This document shows, piece by piece, positions 1 through 11,987 of a DNA stretch of 64,000 bases. Position 1 is the first letter of the stretch. Every line of letters begins with the position of its first letter. Below the pieces are notes generated by a model. It made no database searches. It was not told where the DNA came from and was given only the letters and a program-made list of their open reading frames with translations. This stretch comes from Hygrocybe punicea. Lineage: Eukaryota > Basidiomycota > Agaricomycetes > Agaricales > Hygrophoraceae. Made by a program: the position numbers and the translations under genes. Location: positions 4,588,001 through 4,652,000 of the forward strand of contig OY744468.1 in NCBI GenBank assembly GCA_963556145.1, written 5' to 3'.

Positions 1-830
1 AACGCGGCTTGTGCGGATTCGTAATTTGTACGGGCAATGTGAAACGCGCGTTCGCTCTTCTGTAATCCGGTCAGCGACATGGTGTGCGCCGTATGAGCCT
101 TGGATTCGGCCTGGAATGGAATTGTGTTCGTGGAGTTATTAACAAAGGGGGAGATACTTCGTATTAGGTAACGGTCGGACCTTAACAGCAGCCTTCTGCA
201 GCGCCTGCCATTCGGCCAGCTCCTTGATGGCAACCGCGAGCGCTTCCTTTTCAATCTTGGATTCCTTCCTGATCACTTTGGTGAGCTGTCTGCCCTCCTT
301 CACTGCACGAAAACCACGTCAGGTTCGGTACTCCAACAGGACGGAAGAAAACGCTCACATTCCTCTTTGACGATCTTTGATTTCTGCTTGGGCGTCAAAG
401 ATGCGTCGGCGGACGCCGCTCTCAGTTGCATACCATCGTCCAATTCGGGCGTGGCACCTGGCCCCGTGGTGCCCGCCCCGTTCACAAACGCCGAGCCACC
501 GCCGTTTTCGAGTTGTTGTTTCGCATAGGAACGGATGCTTCCCCCTCGCCCCAGAATCGAGCCGATTCCACTCACGGACGCTGCACGCTTGCGGCCGCTC
601 TGGAAGTCGCCGTCTGCCGGCGCTGTGACGGGCGAGGCGGTTTGCTCGACCAATACCGGGGTGGAGTGTTCTGGGCCGTCGCTGGGTCTGAGTACCCAAT
701 TCCCGTCGTCGTATATGAAGTCGCTGGGCAAGTGCTCTCCATTGCATGCTTCGTCTGTGATGATGTGGTCGCTTGCGATGGCGACGGAGGGGTGTCTGCT
801 GATGGTTGTTCCGAGACCGTCAGTGGTCAT
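1..830 (-). CDS. Ncp1-like coiled-coil protein, 3' end beyond window
   Basis: Partial gene read on the minus strand; exons 359-830, 181-302 and 1-110, continuing off the window. The first intron (303-358, 56 bp) starts GTGAGC and ends CAG and restores a continuous frame. The second (111-180) has a weaker donor, GTCCGA. The product has a Ser/Gly/Arg-rich N-terminal half (motif SVSGIGSILGRGGSIRS) and then a Lys/Glu/Ala-rich helical region with KELAEWQALQKAAVK, typical of a coiled coil. This order resembles the fungal family annotated as DNA-binding protein Ncp1; that name is from memory and the molecular role is not shown by the sequence. The start is set at the ATG at 830; an ATG at 878 is also in frame, but the stretch between looks like leader or intron. 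Gene confidence is good, product name moderate. Confidence 0.7.
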
Positions 831-1357
831 AATTTCGGGGTGTTGATGCTGAGGAGAGGAGGTGAGGTGAGAGTGCATGAGAGGAGCGTCAAAGTACACA
901 GACGCCTCTGAGAGGGTATCAATCAGGACGGGGCGAATACTTGTCATGAACGTTAACGTTGCGGGTGGAGCGACCGTCGACGTCATCACAGACCGGATTT
1001 GGGAATGGCTTAACCGTTTCAAGCAACGCATCACGTGCATGGTGATTAGGGGTGACGACACAGGTAAATCGGGTTGCCATAATTTCCTAATTCGAAAGGC
1101 TGGTTTTAATCCAGAAGATTATCGATTACGGCAATACAACAGCGGTATGTTCTATTTTTTTCACCAGAAACAATGAGTAACACGCAAATGAACAAAGTAC
1201 CTCCAAAAATGTCCATTCAAGAGGACCTCCAAACGAAGAAGAAACCAGATTAGCTATGTATTGTGTATAATTGCAGTTCAATAAAACAATGAAATGGTGA
1301 ATTGAAGGGTAAAACGCAAAAATAAACGGGACTCGAAGAATCGTCCACGGATTCGGA
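831..1357. other. Intergenic, no gene recognised
   Basis: Spacer between two minus-strand genes, so it holds the upstream region of the first and the downstream region of the bHLH gene. Short open frames on both strands have no recognisable domain and look like chance. Confidence 0.5.
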
Positions 1358-2649
1358 TCACTGGCAGTCGTCGTCGTCGTCGTCATCCTCATCACCACTA
1401 CCCGTTCTGCCCTCACCGCCCTTCCACTCCCGTTCCCACAACGGTAGTTGCCCATCACCTCCGCGCATACACCGAGGCACAAGCGCAGGGTGTCCGCGTG
1501 GAAGTGCCGCGCGTGCACTCTGGAGGCGCGAGAGGAGCGCAGACCGTGCGCCAAGCAGTTCCGTTATATATTCGATCGCTGACATCGGGAAACACTCTGA
1601 TTAGCTGTTGTGCGTTGAGAATAGGAGCCAAAGACAAACTGACTCTTCCCTAGGACGACATTTTCGCTTCTGGGACCCGCTCTCCCGTCAATTTTCTCGC
1701 CATCGTCCTTTCCTCGACCTCGACCCCTTTTCCCGCGGCCCTTCGGTGCTCCAGCAGTGCCGCGATCATCGTACGCGGTGTCGGCGGGGTCCTCGTCACG
1801 TAAAGCCTCGCGCAATGCGGGGACGGTCTCGCATAGCTTCTCATAGCCGCGGCGGATATTTGCCCGGCGCTTCTGCTCTGATTGGATGTGGTTGGCCTTT
1901 TTCTGGGAAGGGGAGAGCAGGGTGGGTTTGCCGGTGCCGCCGTTTGGCAGGGTGCGCTGCTGGGTTGGGGGGATGCATTGTGTTGGGTAGAGCGACGAGG
2001 AGGTGGACGTGGCGGATGATGGGGTGGGAGGCGGGACACTTGGGGAGTGGCGGGGGCGCTTGTTCGTAGTGGATTGGTGCGCGTCATTGGGATGGGGACG
2101 CTTTGTGCTGGGCGGGGAGGTGCGGTGCTGGAGTGGGGGGATAGAAGGGGACGGGGAGGGGACGTGGCTATGGGCTATGGTGTGTCTGGTCCCGGTACTG
2201 GAGGAGGAGTGGGGAGGAGTCTCTGCGGATTGGGCACCGACCGTGTGAAGGGGTGCGATTGCGATTGTGGGTGGATGGCGGAGATTTGGGTGAGAAGAAG
2301 CGTAGGTGTTGTGTCGGTGTTGGTGTTGGTGTTGGTGTTGCGGGTGCGGGTGCTGGTTGGGAAGTGGATTCGGATTGAAGGGAAATTGGAATGGATTGTG
2401 GGGGTGAAAGTTGAATTGGTAGTTGTAGCTCTGTCTGGAATGGTCGCGGTCATCGTAGAAGTTGGGGTTGGGCTCGAGGGACATCAGATCCTTTGTTGCC
2501 TTTGCGAGAGCCTCTTTCCCGAGCGGAATGTCGAGAGAATGAGGGACCTGAGGGTACGGGCTCCAGTCGGATACAGGGTCGGGTGCTGAGGCTATTGAAG
2601 AGAGGAAAGACTGGATTGCGTGTGATTCAGATGCGGTGAGGAGAGACAT
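1358..2649 (-). CDS. bHLH transcription factor
   Basis: Two exons, 1644-2649 and 1358-1578, joined by a 65-bp intron (GTCAGT...CAG) that falls inside helix 2. Splicing gives a 408-residue protein. The N-terminus begins MSLLTASES and is followed by a long Pro/His/Asn/Ser-rich, probably disordered region. The basic region (about residues 250-265, NHIQSEQKRR) has the His-Glu-Arg pattern of E-box binding bHLH proteins. Helix 1 follows, then an unusually long Gly/Arg/Lys-rich loop of about 40 residues, then helix 2 (VVLGKTIEYITELL), which only appears once the intron is removed. The C-terminus is an acidic Asp run encoded by a GTC/GAC repeat. An upstream in-frame ATG at 2658 would add three residues. 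Expected nuclear and dimeric; target genes cannot be inferred. Confidence 0.85.
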
Positions 2650-5064
2650 GGCCAACACACAAGTAGAATGGAAAGAAAGAGGACGAAACCTACCAAGTAA
2701 AAAGAGAAATATGGTCTCATAACATGTGATATTCGGAAGTTGCCGTCCTCACCCTCCGCTCCGTTCCGCTACCGTATCCATCCATCACCCCAGGTGCACT
2801 CCTCTTGCGGGGCGCGGTACGACCCTTTCCATCAATCTTGCCCCGTTTGTACGCTGCTCTCCATCCACATTCGCCGATATATATTGCCTTCTCACCTTGA
2901 TCGTGACACACGTCCTCGTCTCAGGGAAATTACTCCCATATCCAATCTCATTTGCCTGTCCTAGCGACATCCTTCATGTCCTTGATGGACGCCCGACCAT
3001 GCCACTTGTAGCCGTACCACTCATTGTACCATTTGCACTGGCATGACGACCATCTTGCAGAAGCGCTCTTTGAGGCGACAGGTTCTGGATTCTGCACTCA
3101 ACCTATGATACACCCGCGCCCACAGGCACGAGCAGCCGTCGGATGTATTCTCCCTCGGCTGTAACTCTCAATACCGCGCTCAGTTGGGTCGCGACAATGC
3201 GGCGACATAAATAAACCTTTATAATCAAGGGTACACCAGTCCTCATTTACACGACTGCACCGCCTTCATCGTTTCAGAAACCGTGAGAATTCTGGCCGGG
3301 AGAGCGCAACGGATCAACGCTCGCCGTTTACGAGACTGATGTGTGGGCAAGAGAAAAAAAAAGGGCGGGTGCTAGGCTTCCCACCGCTGAATTGGACATC
3401 CATTTTGACAGTCAGCCATGTTTCAAAGCTTCGCTTCGCACCACCACGACAACAGGTGACCCATATCCTACATGTGGCCCTTCGGAAGCCAACAATATGG
3501 TCCATCTGCACCAATAATGGACGCGAAGTTGGTTCTCTCAAAGTACCGCCACTGACTGCCATGTGATGACGGTCGCCACTAACAATTTCCAATGATCCAG
3601 CCAAAGTCCATACCGTGTACACATTCTAGATCTCGAAGACGCCATACTCATTGACAGACCCTTGGGCTGAAACGGCTTCGATTCATAGACACCGACGTGA
3701 CCCCGCGGCCAGTCTGTGGCGTTGGGTTCGCTCTTTACCCGCAACCAACTGAGCCATCCTGTGTCCTCTATCATTGAGTACGTTACTAGAGGCTTGGTTT
3801 TAACGGGCTTCTGCGTGCATCGCGTCCGGTGTTAAGTCACCGGGCGGGTACGTGTGGGACGGTTGGCATCACAATACTAGGTAGTAGTGATTCTGGAGTC
3901 GAGTCGCCGGAAGAGGCCCTGCCTGAGTAGAGGGGACCTGAGGACCTCGGAGACAAACGGCTGACCCGGCCTTGAAGTGGCGTCCTCAACAGTCCAAAGG
4001 AGGTTGAACATCGCCCATGATGGCAGAATTAGCTTCTCGTCGATGACCCTCCACCCCGATGGGGCCGCTGTCTTATCTGGAAACAGTGCACGAGGGGCTG
4101 CCTGAGCTCAGGAGGGGCCTGAGATCTTTCGGAGACGAACGGGTGATGATTGTTCCGGCGTCGGCATCCTCAACTCCTCAAGTCTGTTCAGAGTTGGCCA
4201 TTGCAAACGCTCGTAGCTTTGTTTGGCCCCGTCAATCTCGATCTCCGCAACGCCGGCTTTGTATCTAATTCGGGTGCTCAGAAATGTCCTCTTTTCCGAT
4301 CCCCGAGACCTCCGCTCTGAACCTCCATTCCCGTACCTGGACCATCGTAACAGCCCCAAGGCTGCCACGGGCATTGGTCTGCATGCTAGCTGAATCTCGT
4401 CAAGGTTAATTGCTTTGTTGGCATGAGCATTGGGGGCAAACATTTTGTGTTCGCACATGTCGTGTTGTGGTTGGGGTGTCAATTAAAGGTGTATATGTGG
4501 GACAGAGGGAGGTATTGAGTGTCCAAGTTTGCCAGAAGTTGAGCTTTAGAGCTTGCGAGAAGTCAATACTTTTATCTGTGTGACATTGGAAGGTGCAACT
4601 TATTTAATAGTAACACTCAGTCAAAGTGAAAATTTGGGTGAATGTCTAAGATAGAAGTCATCCAAAGTCAGCTAACTCAAACACTGCTGAAGAAATAAAT
4701 GCAGCATCTCGCACCAGCTTCCAATAAAGTATGTGAAACCATAGAATTGTTCCTAATAGGTTAATCTGTGATTCTATGGTTTCACTTTTTAAACTTAGGG
4801 CCCAGTGAGAATAGGACATTTTGTCAGCGATTCTTGTAGATTTTCATGTAATGTTTCATTTGAAATACACGTTTGGCCGGAGGGCATATGATTTGCATTT
4901 GATATTGATTGAGGAAACATTTTGATACTATTCATGTCGATTCACATGTATTGTGATTGTTCTGTGTCTATTCTCTATTCCCTTTGTCCTGCCCCCACCA
5001 CTCCTTGCCCTGCCCCTGCCCCCACCCGCTGTTCCTTGCCCTGAGCCCCCCCACGCCCCACCCC
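2650..5064. other. 2.4 kb without a recognisable gene
   Basis: No open frame here has a recognisable domain or good splice continuity. About 3930-4020 and 4110-4200 look like a diverged direct duplication (shared blocks around CGGAGAC.AACGG and CATCCTCAAC.). A 15-bp perfect hairpin lies at 4733-4785. The end (4980-5064) is C-rich and is the target site of the next hAT-like element. Probably old repeat DNA. Confidence 0.4.
4733..4785. repeat. 15-bp perfect inverted repeat (hairpin)
   Basis: Arms GTGAAACCATAGAAT at 4733-4747 and its exact complement at 4771-4785, with a 23-nt loop. The 33 bases just downstream (4800-4832) recur almost exactly, inverted, at 17704-17735, so this is probably a piece of a dispersed repeat. 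Confidence 0.6.
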
Positions 5065-5436
5065 TAGTGCTACCAAAGTTCAGTTCAGTCCAGTTCAGAC
5101 CCATTTTGGCTGAACTCTGAACTGAACTCCAGGTTCAGTTCAGACTTTCATGTGAACTGAACCTGTTTGCATTTTTTTTTCAGGGCCTGAACCAAGTTCT
5201 TGAACGGTTCGGACATTCAATTTTAGTATTATCCCGCATTCTACATGTAAAAAATTTACAATTTATTATTCTCTATATTCTAACTAACCCAGACACTCAA
5301 TATATTACTATAAACAATCTTATGGGTTTTGTGGGTTTACCCATAGGTATCACTTGGCGCTGGTGAGGCACCCACCTCCCTGTAACCTTGTGAACATAGC
5401 CCCGACGTCAATTGATGCCGGGCTGCATGTTCGCGA

Positions 5437-6260
5437 TGATATGCAGCGCACGTCCCTAAGCACGGAAACATTGTATTGGACTTATTCTAGCTTCGACATG
5501 CTGCGATTATGCTGCGATTCATTGCGAAACATCCCGATTTATATGTATCTCCATTGTGATGCGACTGTGCGATGCACGCGATACGGGCGATAATTTGACA
5601 TTACAGCGATTTTCTTCGGAGCACTTCGGCCCCCTTCGGAAACATATTTCGAGCCTCTCCGACATCATCCACGCTTACACCGTTCAGCCTATTCCATTCT
5701 GATTCCGTTCCGGTTCCAGGGAAGTCTTTATGTGACATGTTTCACTTATTTCAAACATTATAGCTCCTATCCTCTAGATATTTTGGAAATTGCTTCGCAT
5801 GGTGCTATACCTTTTGTTTCAGTTCCATTTCATCCCTATTGCACCATAGTTCCGTCGCGCACCATCTATTTGTCTTGCCTTCTTCACCCTGTATTGTCCT
5901 AACAACCAACTTCGCATAAATACCCCCTATAGTTTACATACTAGGGAGATGTCTTGTATACCCCCGATTCCAGTCTATCATATCACCTCTTTACTGCGCC
6001 GTCCATGCGATAGCTCCGCTGTACTCTATTAAACTTTGCGTTCCTTCTATAAAGTGCTACATATACGCCAAAAACATCGCCGACTGTTTCGCACACGCCG
6101 CGCACATCGCGCACATCGGAAACATCATCGCCACTATCCAGAGCACCTCTGCGTATTTTTATTAACCTTTTGGATTGAGATTGAACCCCTCAGAATTCGT
6201 ACAGCACTGTGGTAGAGTTGGTATTTGATTCCGTTCACATTACCGCAGTGCACCCTTTCA
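5437..6260 (+). mobile_element. Solo LTR nested in the hAT-like element
   Basis: Starts TGATATGCAG and ends CACCCTTTCA. It matches, over its whole length, the minus-strand LTR at 36927-37737, which is followed by a primer-binding site. The flanks share GCGA (5433-5436 and 6261-6264), consistent with a 4-bp, or imperfect 5-bp, target duplication. No internal retroelement sequence remains, so this is a solo LTR left by LTR-LTR recombination. Confidence 0.8.
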
Positions 6261-6498
6261 GCGAGGTGTTCGCTGAGGGTGGGGACCTAGCCTGCCAGTG
6301 ATCCCGCGACTTTGCTGGTCATTGTTTTCTGAGTGGTTAGAACTAGAGCATAATTCAAATTAAATTGGAACATACCTAGTGCAGCGGGGGTGGCTCCTGC
6401 TGCTCCCCTCGCTTCCATTGTGATCCGTTATCCGAGTTGTTGTCGTTGCATTGCCGTTGCCATTGCTGGTGCTGTTGCCATTGCTGTTGCCGTGGAAG

Positions 6499-6600
6499 TT
6501 GGTGTTGGTGTTGGTGTTGGTGTTGGTGTTGGTGTTGGTGTTGGTGTTGGTGTTGGTGTTGGTGTTGGTGTTGGTGTTGGTGTTGGTGTTGGTGTGGGTG
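6499..6600 (+). repeat. GGTGTT hexanucleotide tandem repeat
   Basis: About 16 near-perfect GGTGTT copies inside the hAT-like element. They create artificial Gly-Val or Cys-Trp open frames that should not be called genes. Confidence 0.9.
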
Positions 6601-7259
6601 TTGTTGGGCTGCTGGGGATGGTAGTGTTAGTTGTTACTTATTAGAAAATAAACACTTACGATTGGCAGCGGGGTTGGGTGCACCAACACCACTGCTCCCT
6701 TTCTCTTGTTTGGGGGTGGTTCATCGATGGCGACGTGCCACTATGGTGGTAGTGGTGGTGGTGGTGGTGGTGGTGCTGCCGCCGCTGCCACCTCTGATGG
6801 TGCTGGTTCTTGCATTGTGCATCATTGTTGTCATGGTGGTGGTGGCTGCCGACTTGATGGTTGGTAGAAGTGCCTACAAAAGTATCAGTAAATGAGAAAC
6901 AAATGATAAGGAAGATAAAACTTACCTATTTGCCTTGAACACTTGCGTTCGAGGAGTTTCAGAATGGTGGTTGTCGGTGGCTGAGAATAAAGTTCACTGA
7001 CTAAAATGGAAATTTGCTGAATCGGCATATGAGTAAAACTTTCACTTGGAGTGAAAAATACATACCTGCAGACATGGGTTCAGCGGTTCTGAACCGCTTG
7101 TGAACTGTTTATACAACCCTGGGGGATGCCTGAACCCTGAACTGGACCCGGGGTTCAGTTCAGCCCAAGGTGCTGGACTGAACCGAACTTCCGGTTCGGT
7201 TCAGAGTTTGAACCGGGTTTGGATCAGTTCTGAACTGAACTTTGGCAGCACTACCCACC

Positions 7260-10200
7260 CCGCCACTCGCACCAGTCTCTATCATGCCATGTTCATTGCT
7301 GCTGACTTTGCCTTTGCCTTTGTGCTTTTGACATCCTGCTTGATCTTCTCTGTGAGGTCCATGTATTTCTGTAATATGGAGAGCAGTCAGTAAAGTCATC
7401 TCAACAGTAGACATGTACCTGTCTTGTTGCATCATCCAGGGTTTTCCATTTCTCCTAAAATTCACCCTTTGTGATGACCTTTTCCTTGCAGTAATCCATG
7501 GCATAAAGGTTCCTGAGAAGACACGTCAGGACAACCTATAAAGTGAGAGTGATAGCTTTCATTGGATTCATGAGGTCTTTCTTGAGGATCCCATTGCTTT
7601 TTCCCTTCCCTTTTGCTGCAGTTATGATCGCTGAATCCAATGATGTCGATGCCACCACATTTGTTGTGACAGATGATGCGATACCCTCCAAGTCTGGTGC
7701 AGTGGCTGTGTTTTGGCCCTTTTTCTGTTGTATCTTTGTTGTTACAGCGACTATCACTGTATCAGCGCAGAGCATCAAGAAAGCCAACATAATGACAAAC
7801 CTTGTTTCTCCAGTTCAGACAGGTCTGTTGTGATTGCTTCCATCTCTTTTTCACTTGTGGCCTGTGAGTACTTTGCTACCAAATCATTTGATGAAGGACT
7901 TACAAGGGGTTGACGATCAGTGAATGAGAATCAGGGACTTCTTTTGCTGCAAAATCATCACATCCTGCAGGTTTCGGAGGAGCTGGCACATGGGTTTCAT
8001 CAGTGTCTGCTACATTAGGGATGGGATTGGATGGTAAAGTGTACAGACTTGCATCCAGAAGCATAGGAGAGAGTGGTGTAGTTGGCGTTGCTGGAGAGAT
8101 TGAAGAAAGTGGCTCAGGGGAGGTTTTGGAACTTGGTGTCAGGGTAGGACTTGTCTTTGCTGCTATGGTGGAGGCGTCCCATGCTGGACTTTGATGCATG
8201 TGAATATCATTGGGCTTGGGTGCAGCTGGGATCTTCAGCTTCTTTGGATGTGCAGATGACTTAATTGTTAAGGCTGGCCACTTTTGTGGGAGGGTTGTGG
8301 GAGGATTGTCACTCGACTCTTCATCTTTCATGGTCTTGCCAAGCATATGCCGATGATGCCATCCAGGATATGAGTGAGATGCAATAGAGTCAACCTTTCA
8401 GTGGTTCTCGCAGAATTGGAGCTCCAGGTGACATCTATACATATCAACATGGTAAAAGTTCTGAACAGATGATGTGCCTGTCATCCACATCTTGGGCACT
8501 TTTCTCCATTTCTTTAGTTCTTGCCAGATTTCTCAGGCAGTTGCATTAATCCCTCGCATCACAAATCCACTAAGACATGTTCCATTCTCGTTTTCTGCAA
8601 ATGTGAACGAGACATTCAGTCCTTGGGCTTGTTGTGCTGGCCCCCGCTTGGCAATGTCATGGCTGTCCATTTGAATGTTGGCAAGTGCTGGATCATTCCT
8701 GTTCCATGAATTCCGTTCCCAGAACCCGACATTTGGATAGTTAGTGTGATCTAACTGGGAAAGCAAGGGGCGTGCCAAAGAAATGTTGTCCTCTGAGTCT
8801 TCCTGTTTTGCACAACTTCCTATTTGATTATTAGCATTGCCAACAATGGCATTAAACACATTTCTAAAGGTCAAGGCAGTATGGACAGTTAAGAAAACAA
8901 GATGGGGTCACCTACTGTATAGACTTGAGCTTTGACTCCAGAGACAAAGATTTCATGAATAGCTCTTGATAGACCTGGTTGTGGAGAAAAGTTCGGTGAT
9001 CGGGTGACTCTACAATGTCCCATCTATTAATTGCAGATGAATTTAAAGTGCCAGGCATTTGAAGCTGGTGCAAAATTTATAAACATGTAGTTATATGCGT
9101 ATGAATACATACCATTCAGGGTGTATGGCTTGGATTCTGACATTCCTGTGCTGGCGTATGGTATACTGGTGCTCTGTAGGATGTCTGTTACATTTTACAA
9201 CTCTGCAACTCTGATTCTGACTCCGTTACCCACCATGACGATTCCACTTTACCACACCTTCCTTTTTCGTTTCCCTTTGCCTTTTGTCTTCTTTTGGACA
9301 TTGTTGTTTATTCTTGTCCTTGTTTCCTCATTATCCTTTCTTCTAGAACAATCCAGACCAACCATGGACATCTCCCACATGACCTTGCTGTACCCGAATA
9401 GTCTCCTTGCCGATGGACATCATCGCTATTGTCTTTTCCCTTGCCCTGACATATTGTTGACTTCATCCCACAACAAACCGATCACAATGGCTGTACTCCC
9501 AACACAGCTAATTCCCAACACAGCTAATTACTGTAATCATCATTGGCAGCATCGCCATCACCTTCCTTATCGGTTTTTACCTTGTTATGATCTATCTTTG
9601 GCATCAGTACTGAAACCCTTCTGCCATTGATACTTCCGACTTCCATCTCAACAATATCTCACCACGTAATTGACAATTGCCATACCTGGATATATGGTTT
9701 CCACTTTCATATTCCGTGCCTACCATTATCCTCCCTGACGATCTGACGACATTCCTCACCTGCTTGTGCACTCTGAACAATCCTCGATCACATGACATTT
9801 CACTGTTCCTTCCAATCCGATCATCACCGAAGCACATACCTTCAAACTTCAACCACAGACCATATGACTTCCCAATACAGTGAACCAACCCCTATTATGT
9901 ATTGTTTGCACGACATCGCTTCATTGCAGCACCCAACGTCTTATTCCCACAGCTTGTCACTCATGCCATGACTTGACACCTGGACCCACATTCATTTATC
10001 CTTTTCCATCTATAACCTTGATACCTCCCACACTCGTTTACAACAATACCCTTTCTTGGATGAATACTGACATCAGGTGAACCGCATTGTTCCACACACA
10101 GGACAAGACATCGCCCCTTGATACGTCATTGACACAGACATCGTCATCCAGTACAGCTTGTGCTGTTCACATGTCTGACCTCGACTAGCCCACTGTCTTA

Positions 10201-11032
10201 GTTGGTTTTTCCTCCATACATTCCTTTGTTTTCTTTCATACCAACCTTGCCACTATATTCACACTACCTCAAGACACTCCCTTCACCAATCCCACACTGG
10301 ATGATACCCCTCTTCAACCCAACCATGCATTGCACTTGCTGGACTGTGCACTGACCTGTTACAGCAAGCATAGACCCTGAATAGGCAATTCTGCACATCA
10401 CATGATCTGATGACCAATCATCTGAATCATCCGGACCTCCTCTATCCCTCAATGACACCCGGGCCTCCAGTTGGATCGCGAGAACATTGACATGAGGACG
10501 CCTCATGTGCGCCTCATGGTGAACATATGGTGTAGTTGGACATGTTGTAGCTTCATGGTTGTATTACTATTTACCTCTCCTCAAGACCAGTCACTATATA
10601 TACTGTTCTTGTTGTTGGTTCGGACTTTTTCTTCTTTCTTTTCCTTACATTTAGTCTGGTTCTTGGGGCAGACCCCCTTGTCTTGGGTAACCCCCACAGC
10701 TTGCAATGACATTAGACCATAACCCCCCCCTCTTAGCAGTGTTGTCTTAGTTGTAAGCAACAATGAAAACTGCTGTCCTCTCCTCTGGAATCCGATCTCT
10801 AGTTAAGTTGATTGTTGCCGGAGCCCGCTGCAGAAGCGATCCATAACAATGTCTGAATATTGGGAACTTGACTTGAAATCTTTCCACAGTGTGAACAAAA
10901 TGACTGAAAGGACTGGGCAGGACTGGGGTTCAAGATGCTAGCTGGCAAATCAGAATAGTCAGAAAGTTCCTCCAGAAAAGAATGGTCTGGGGGAGAGAAG
11001 GCTTGTGCATCATGGTGAAAGAAAGAGGACAT
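7260..11032 (-). pseudogene. Basidiomycete transposon-associated family, broken copy
   Basis: Spliced reading on the minus strand. Exon 1 begins at 11032 (MSSFFHHDAQAFSPPD) and runs to about 9097, interrupted by the solo LTR at 9186-10848; removing it with one ATGTC copy restores the frame. Later exons read WDIVESPDHRTFLHNQVYQE, then a block with ENENGT and EIWQELKK, then KVDSIASHSYPGWHHRH. This order matches, from memory, an abundant Agaricomycete family of unknown function usually found beside transposons. Two clean nonsense changes are visible: an Arg codon CGA turned TGA before EIWQ (8534-8536) and a Trp codon turned TGA before KVDSI (about 8390). The C-terminal region is low-complexity Pro/Ser/Thr and fades out near 7270. 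Not functional as it stands. Confidence 0.65.
9186..10848 (+). mobile_element. Solo LTR, family 1 copy A
   Basis: 1663 bp, starts TGTTACATT and ends GATCCATAACA, with an exact 5-bp target duplication ATGTC at 9181-9185 and 10849-10853. Related copies lie at 11988-13615 and 28926-30560. A TATA-like CTATATATA near 10595 sits about 250 bp before the end, which orients the LTR on the plus strand. It splits exon 1 of the repeat-family pseudogene. Confidence 0.92.
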
Positions 11033-11088
11033 GGTGGTAAACGAGAGAAAAGCGTGTACATACTAACTAGCACTACTAGCATACCACC

Positions 11089-11985
11089 ATGAGTGATATT
11101 GACTATGTGACATCACTGAGTCACAGCTCTTTTCCAATGTCCACCCAGGTTGTTGCAATCCCTGCAAACCATGTTGTTTCTCTGTCTGTCAATAATCCCA
11201 CTGACGATTGGACATATTATACTGTCCCTTTCAAGGCACCTGAAAAGGGTTGCATGGTGAGTATATTCTCTGCAGTCATCCTTTGTTTTCCATTGATTGA
11301 TACAATTGATACAAGATCCTGCAGATTCATGTCAAGAGGAAACTGGGAGAGGACCAGGGTAGTGAAGAGAGTGCTCAGCCTGTTATGATTTCTTAGCTAA
11401 GACATGCTTACATTTTCTTTTTCCTTTTCCCTCTCCTCTTCTGCTCTCTTTAGTCATTCCTTTCTCATATGCATTGCCTTTTCCCTCCACTTAGTTGTAT
11501 CACACCACAAATGCTGTATGTTATCCCCTTCTACATATGTTTCATCCCTTACCACCATATGCTCTGGTGCATAGCCTTCATCCCTTTCCTGATAACATAG
11601 CCACTTCAAAGGACTATATAAGTAGGCTACTCCTATCATGTACTATAGACTTTAAATTTCGTACACACTTGCATCTCAATCATCTCTTCTCACCCTAAGA
11701 TTGACTGCCTTCAGAATCTAAGCCCCTTTCATTAAACCGTCTTGTGAAGTAAAACCTTTGGCTTACTTCATCGCATTACACAGCCTCTCCACAAATTAAG
11801 TTTTGTGATTTTGATTCATGTGGTAATTTCTTAGAGTCTATCAATATCTATCAGCATATCTGGTGTGAAGGACGTGCCAGAAATCAAGACTGAAGGTTCG
11901 GAGAATGTTTTCATGGTGAAGAAAGAAGAACCAGATAATACTGAGCTCAGTATTGCATCAACGGCTCCTTCTCTTCATGTTCACA
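11089..11985 (+). pseudogene. Short divergent ORF of unknown function, LTR-disrupted
   Basis: Starts with MSDIDYVTSLSHSSF 56 bp from the divergent minus-strand pseudogene. A coding stretch of about 54 codons is followed by a likely intron (GTGAGT...GCAG, about 11257-11327). A second coding piece is then cut by a solo LTR (11381-11780), and a third (VKDVPEIKTEGSENVF) by another (11988-13615). No domain recognised. Its position between the repeat-family gene and the CACTA transposase suggests it could be an accessory ORF of the same mobile unit; that is inference. Confidence 0.4.
11381..11780 (+). mobile_element. Solo LTR, 400 bp
   Basis: Starts TGTTATGATTTC and ends CGCATTACA. It is flanked by an exact 5-bp duplication CAGCC (11376-11380 and 11781-11785). 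A TATA-like CTATATAAG lies near 11611. A different family from the 1.6-kb LTRs around it. Confidence 0.85.
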
Positions 11986-11987
11986 CC

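Larger units (their letters stand above)
5065..7253. mobile_element. hAT-like non-autonomous transposon, 8-bp TSD
   Basis: Left end TAGTGCTACCAAAGTTCAG and right end (complement) TAGTGCTGCCAAAGTTCAG form terminal inverted repeats. They are followed inward by many subterminal GTTCAG/CTGAAC motifs (5085-5215 and 7080-7245). The flanks carry an exact 8-bp duplication, CCCACCCC, at 5057-5064 and 7254-7261; 8-bp duplications are diagnostic of the hAT superfamily. The 2.19-kb interior has no transposase: it holds a solo LTR (5437-6260), a hexanucleotide repeat and low-complexity GT-rich DNA. It should depend on a transposase supplied elsewhere. Confidence 0.85.

Noticed and set aside
2003..2589. 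Plus-strand frames opposite the bHLH gene
   Set aside because: Antisense shadows of the His/Pro/Asn-rich coding region.
6390..6895. Gly-Val or Cys-Trp repeat proteins
   Set aside because: Artefact of the GGTGTT hexanucleotide repeat.
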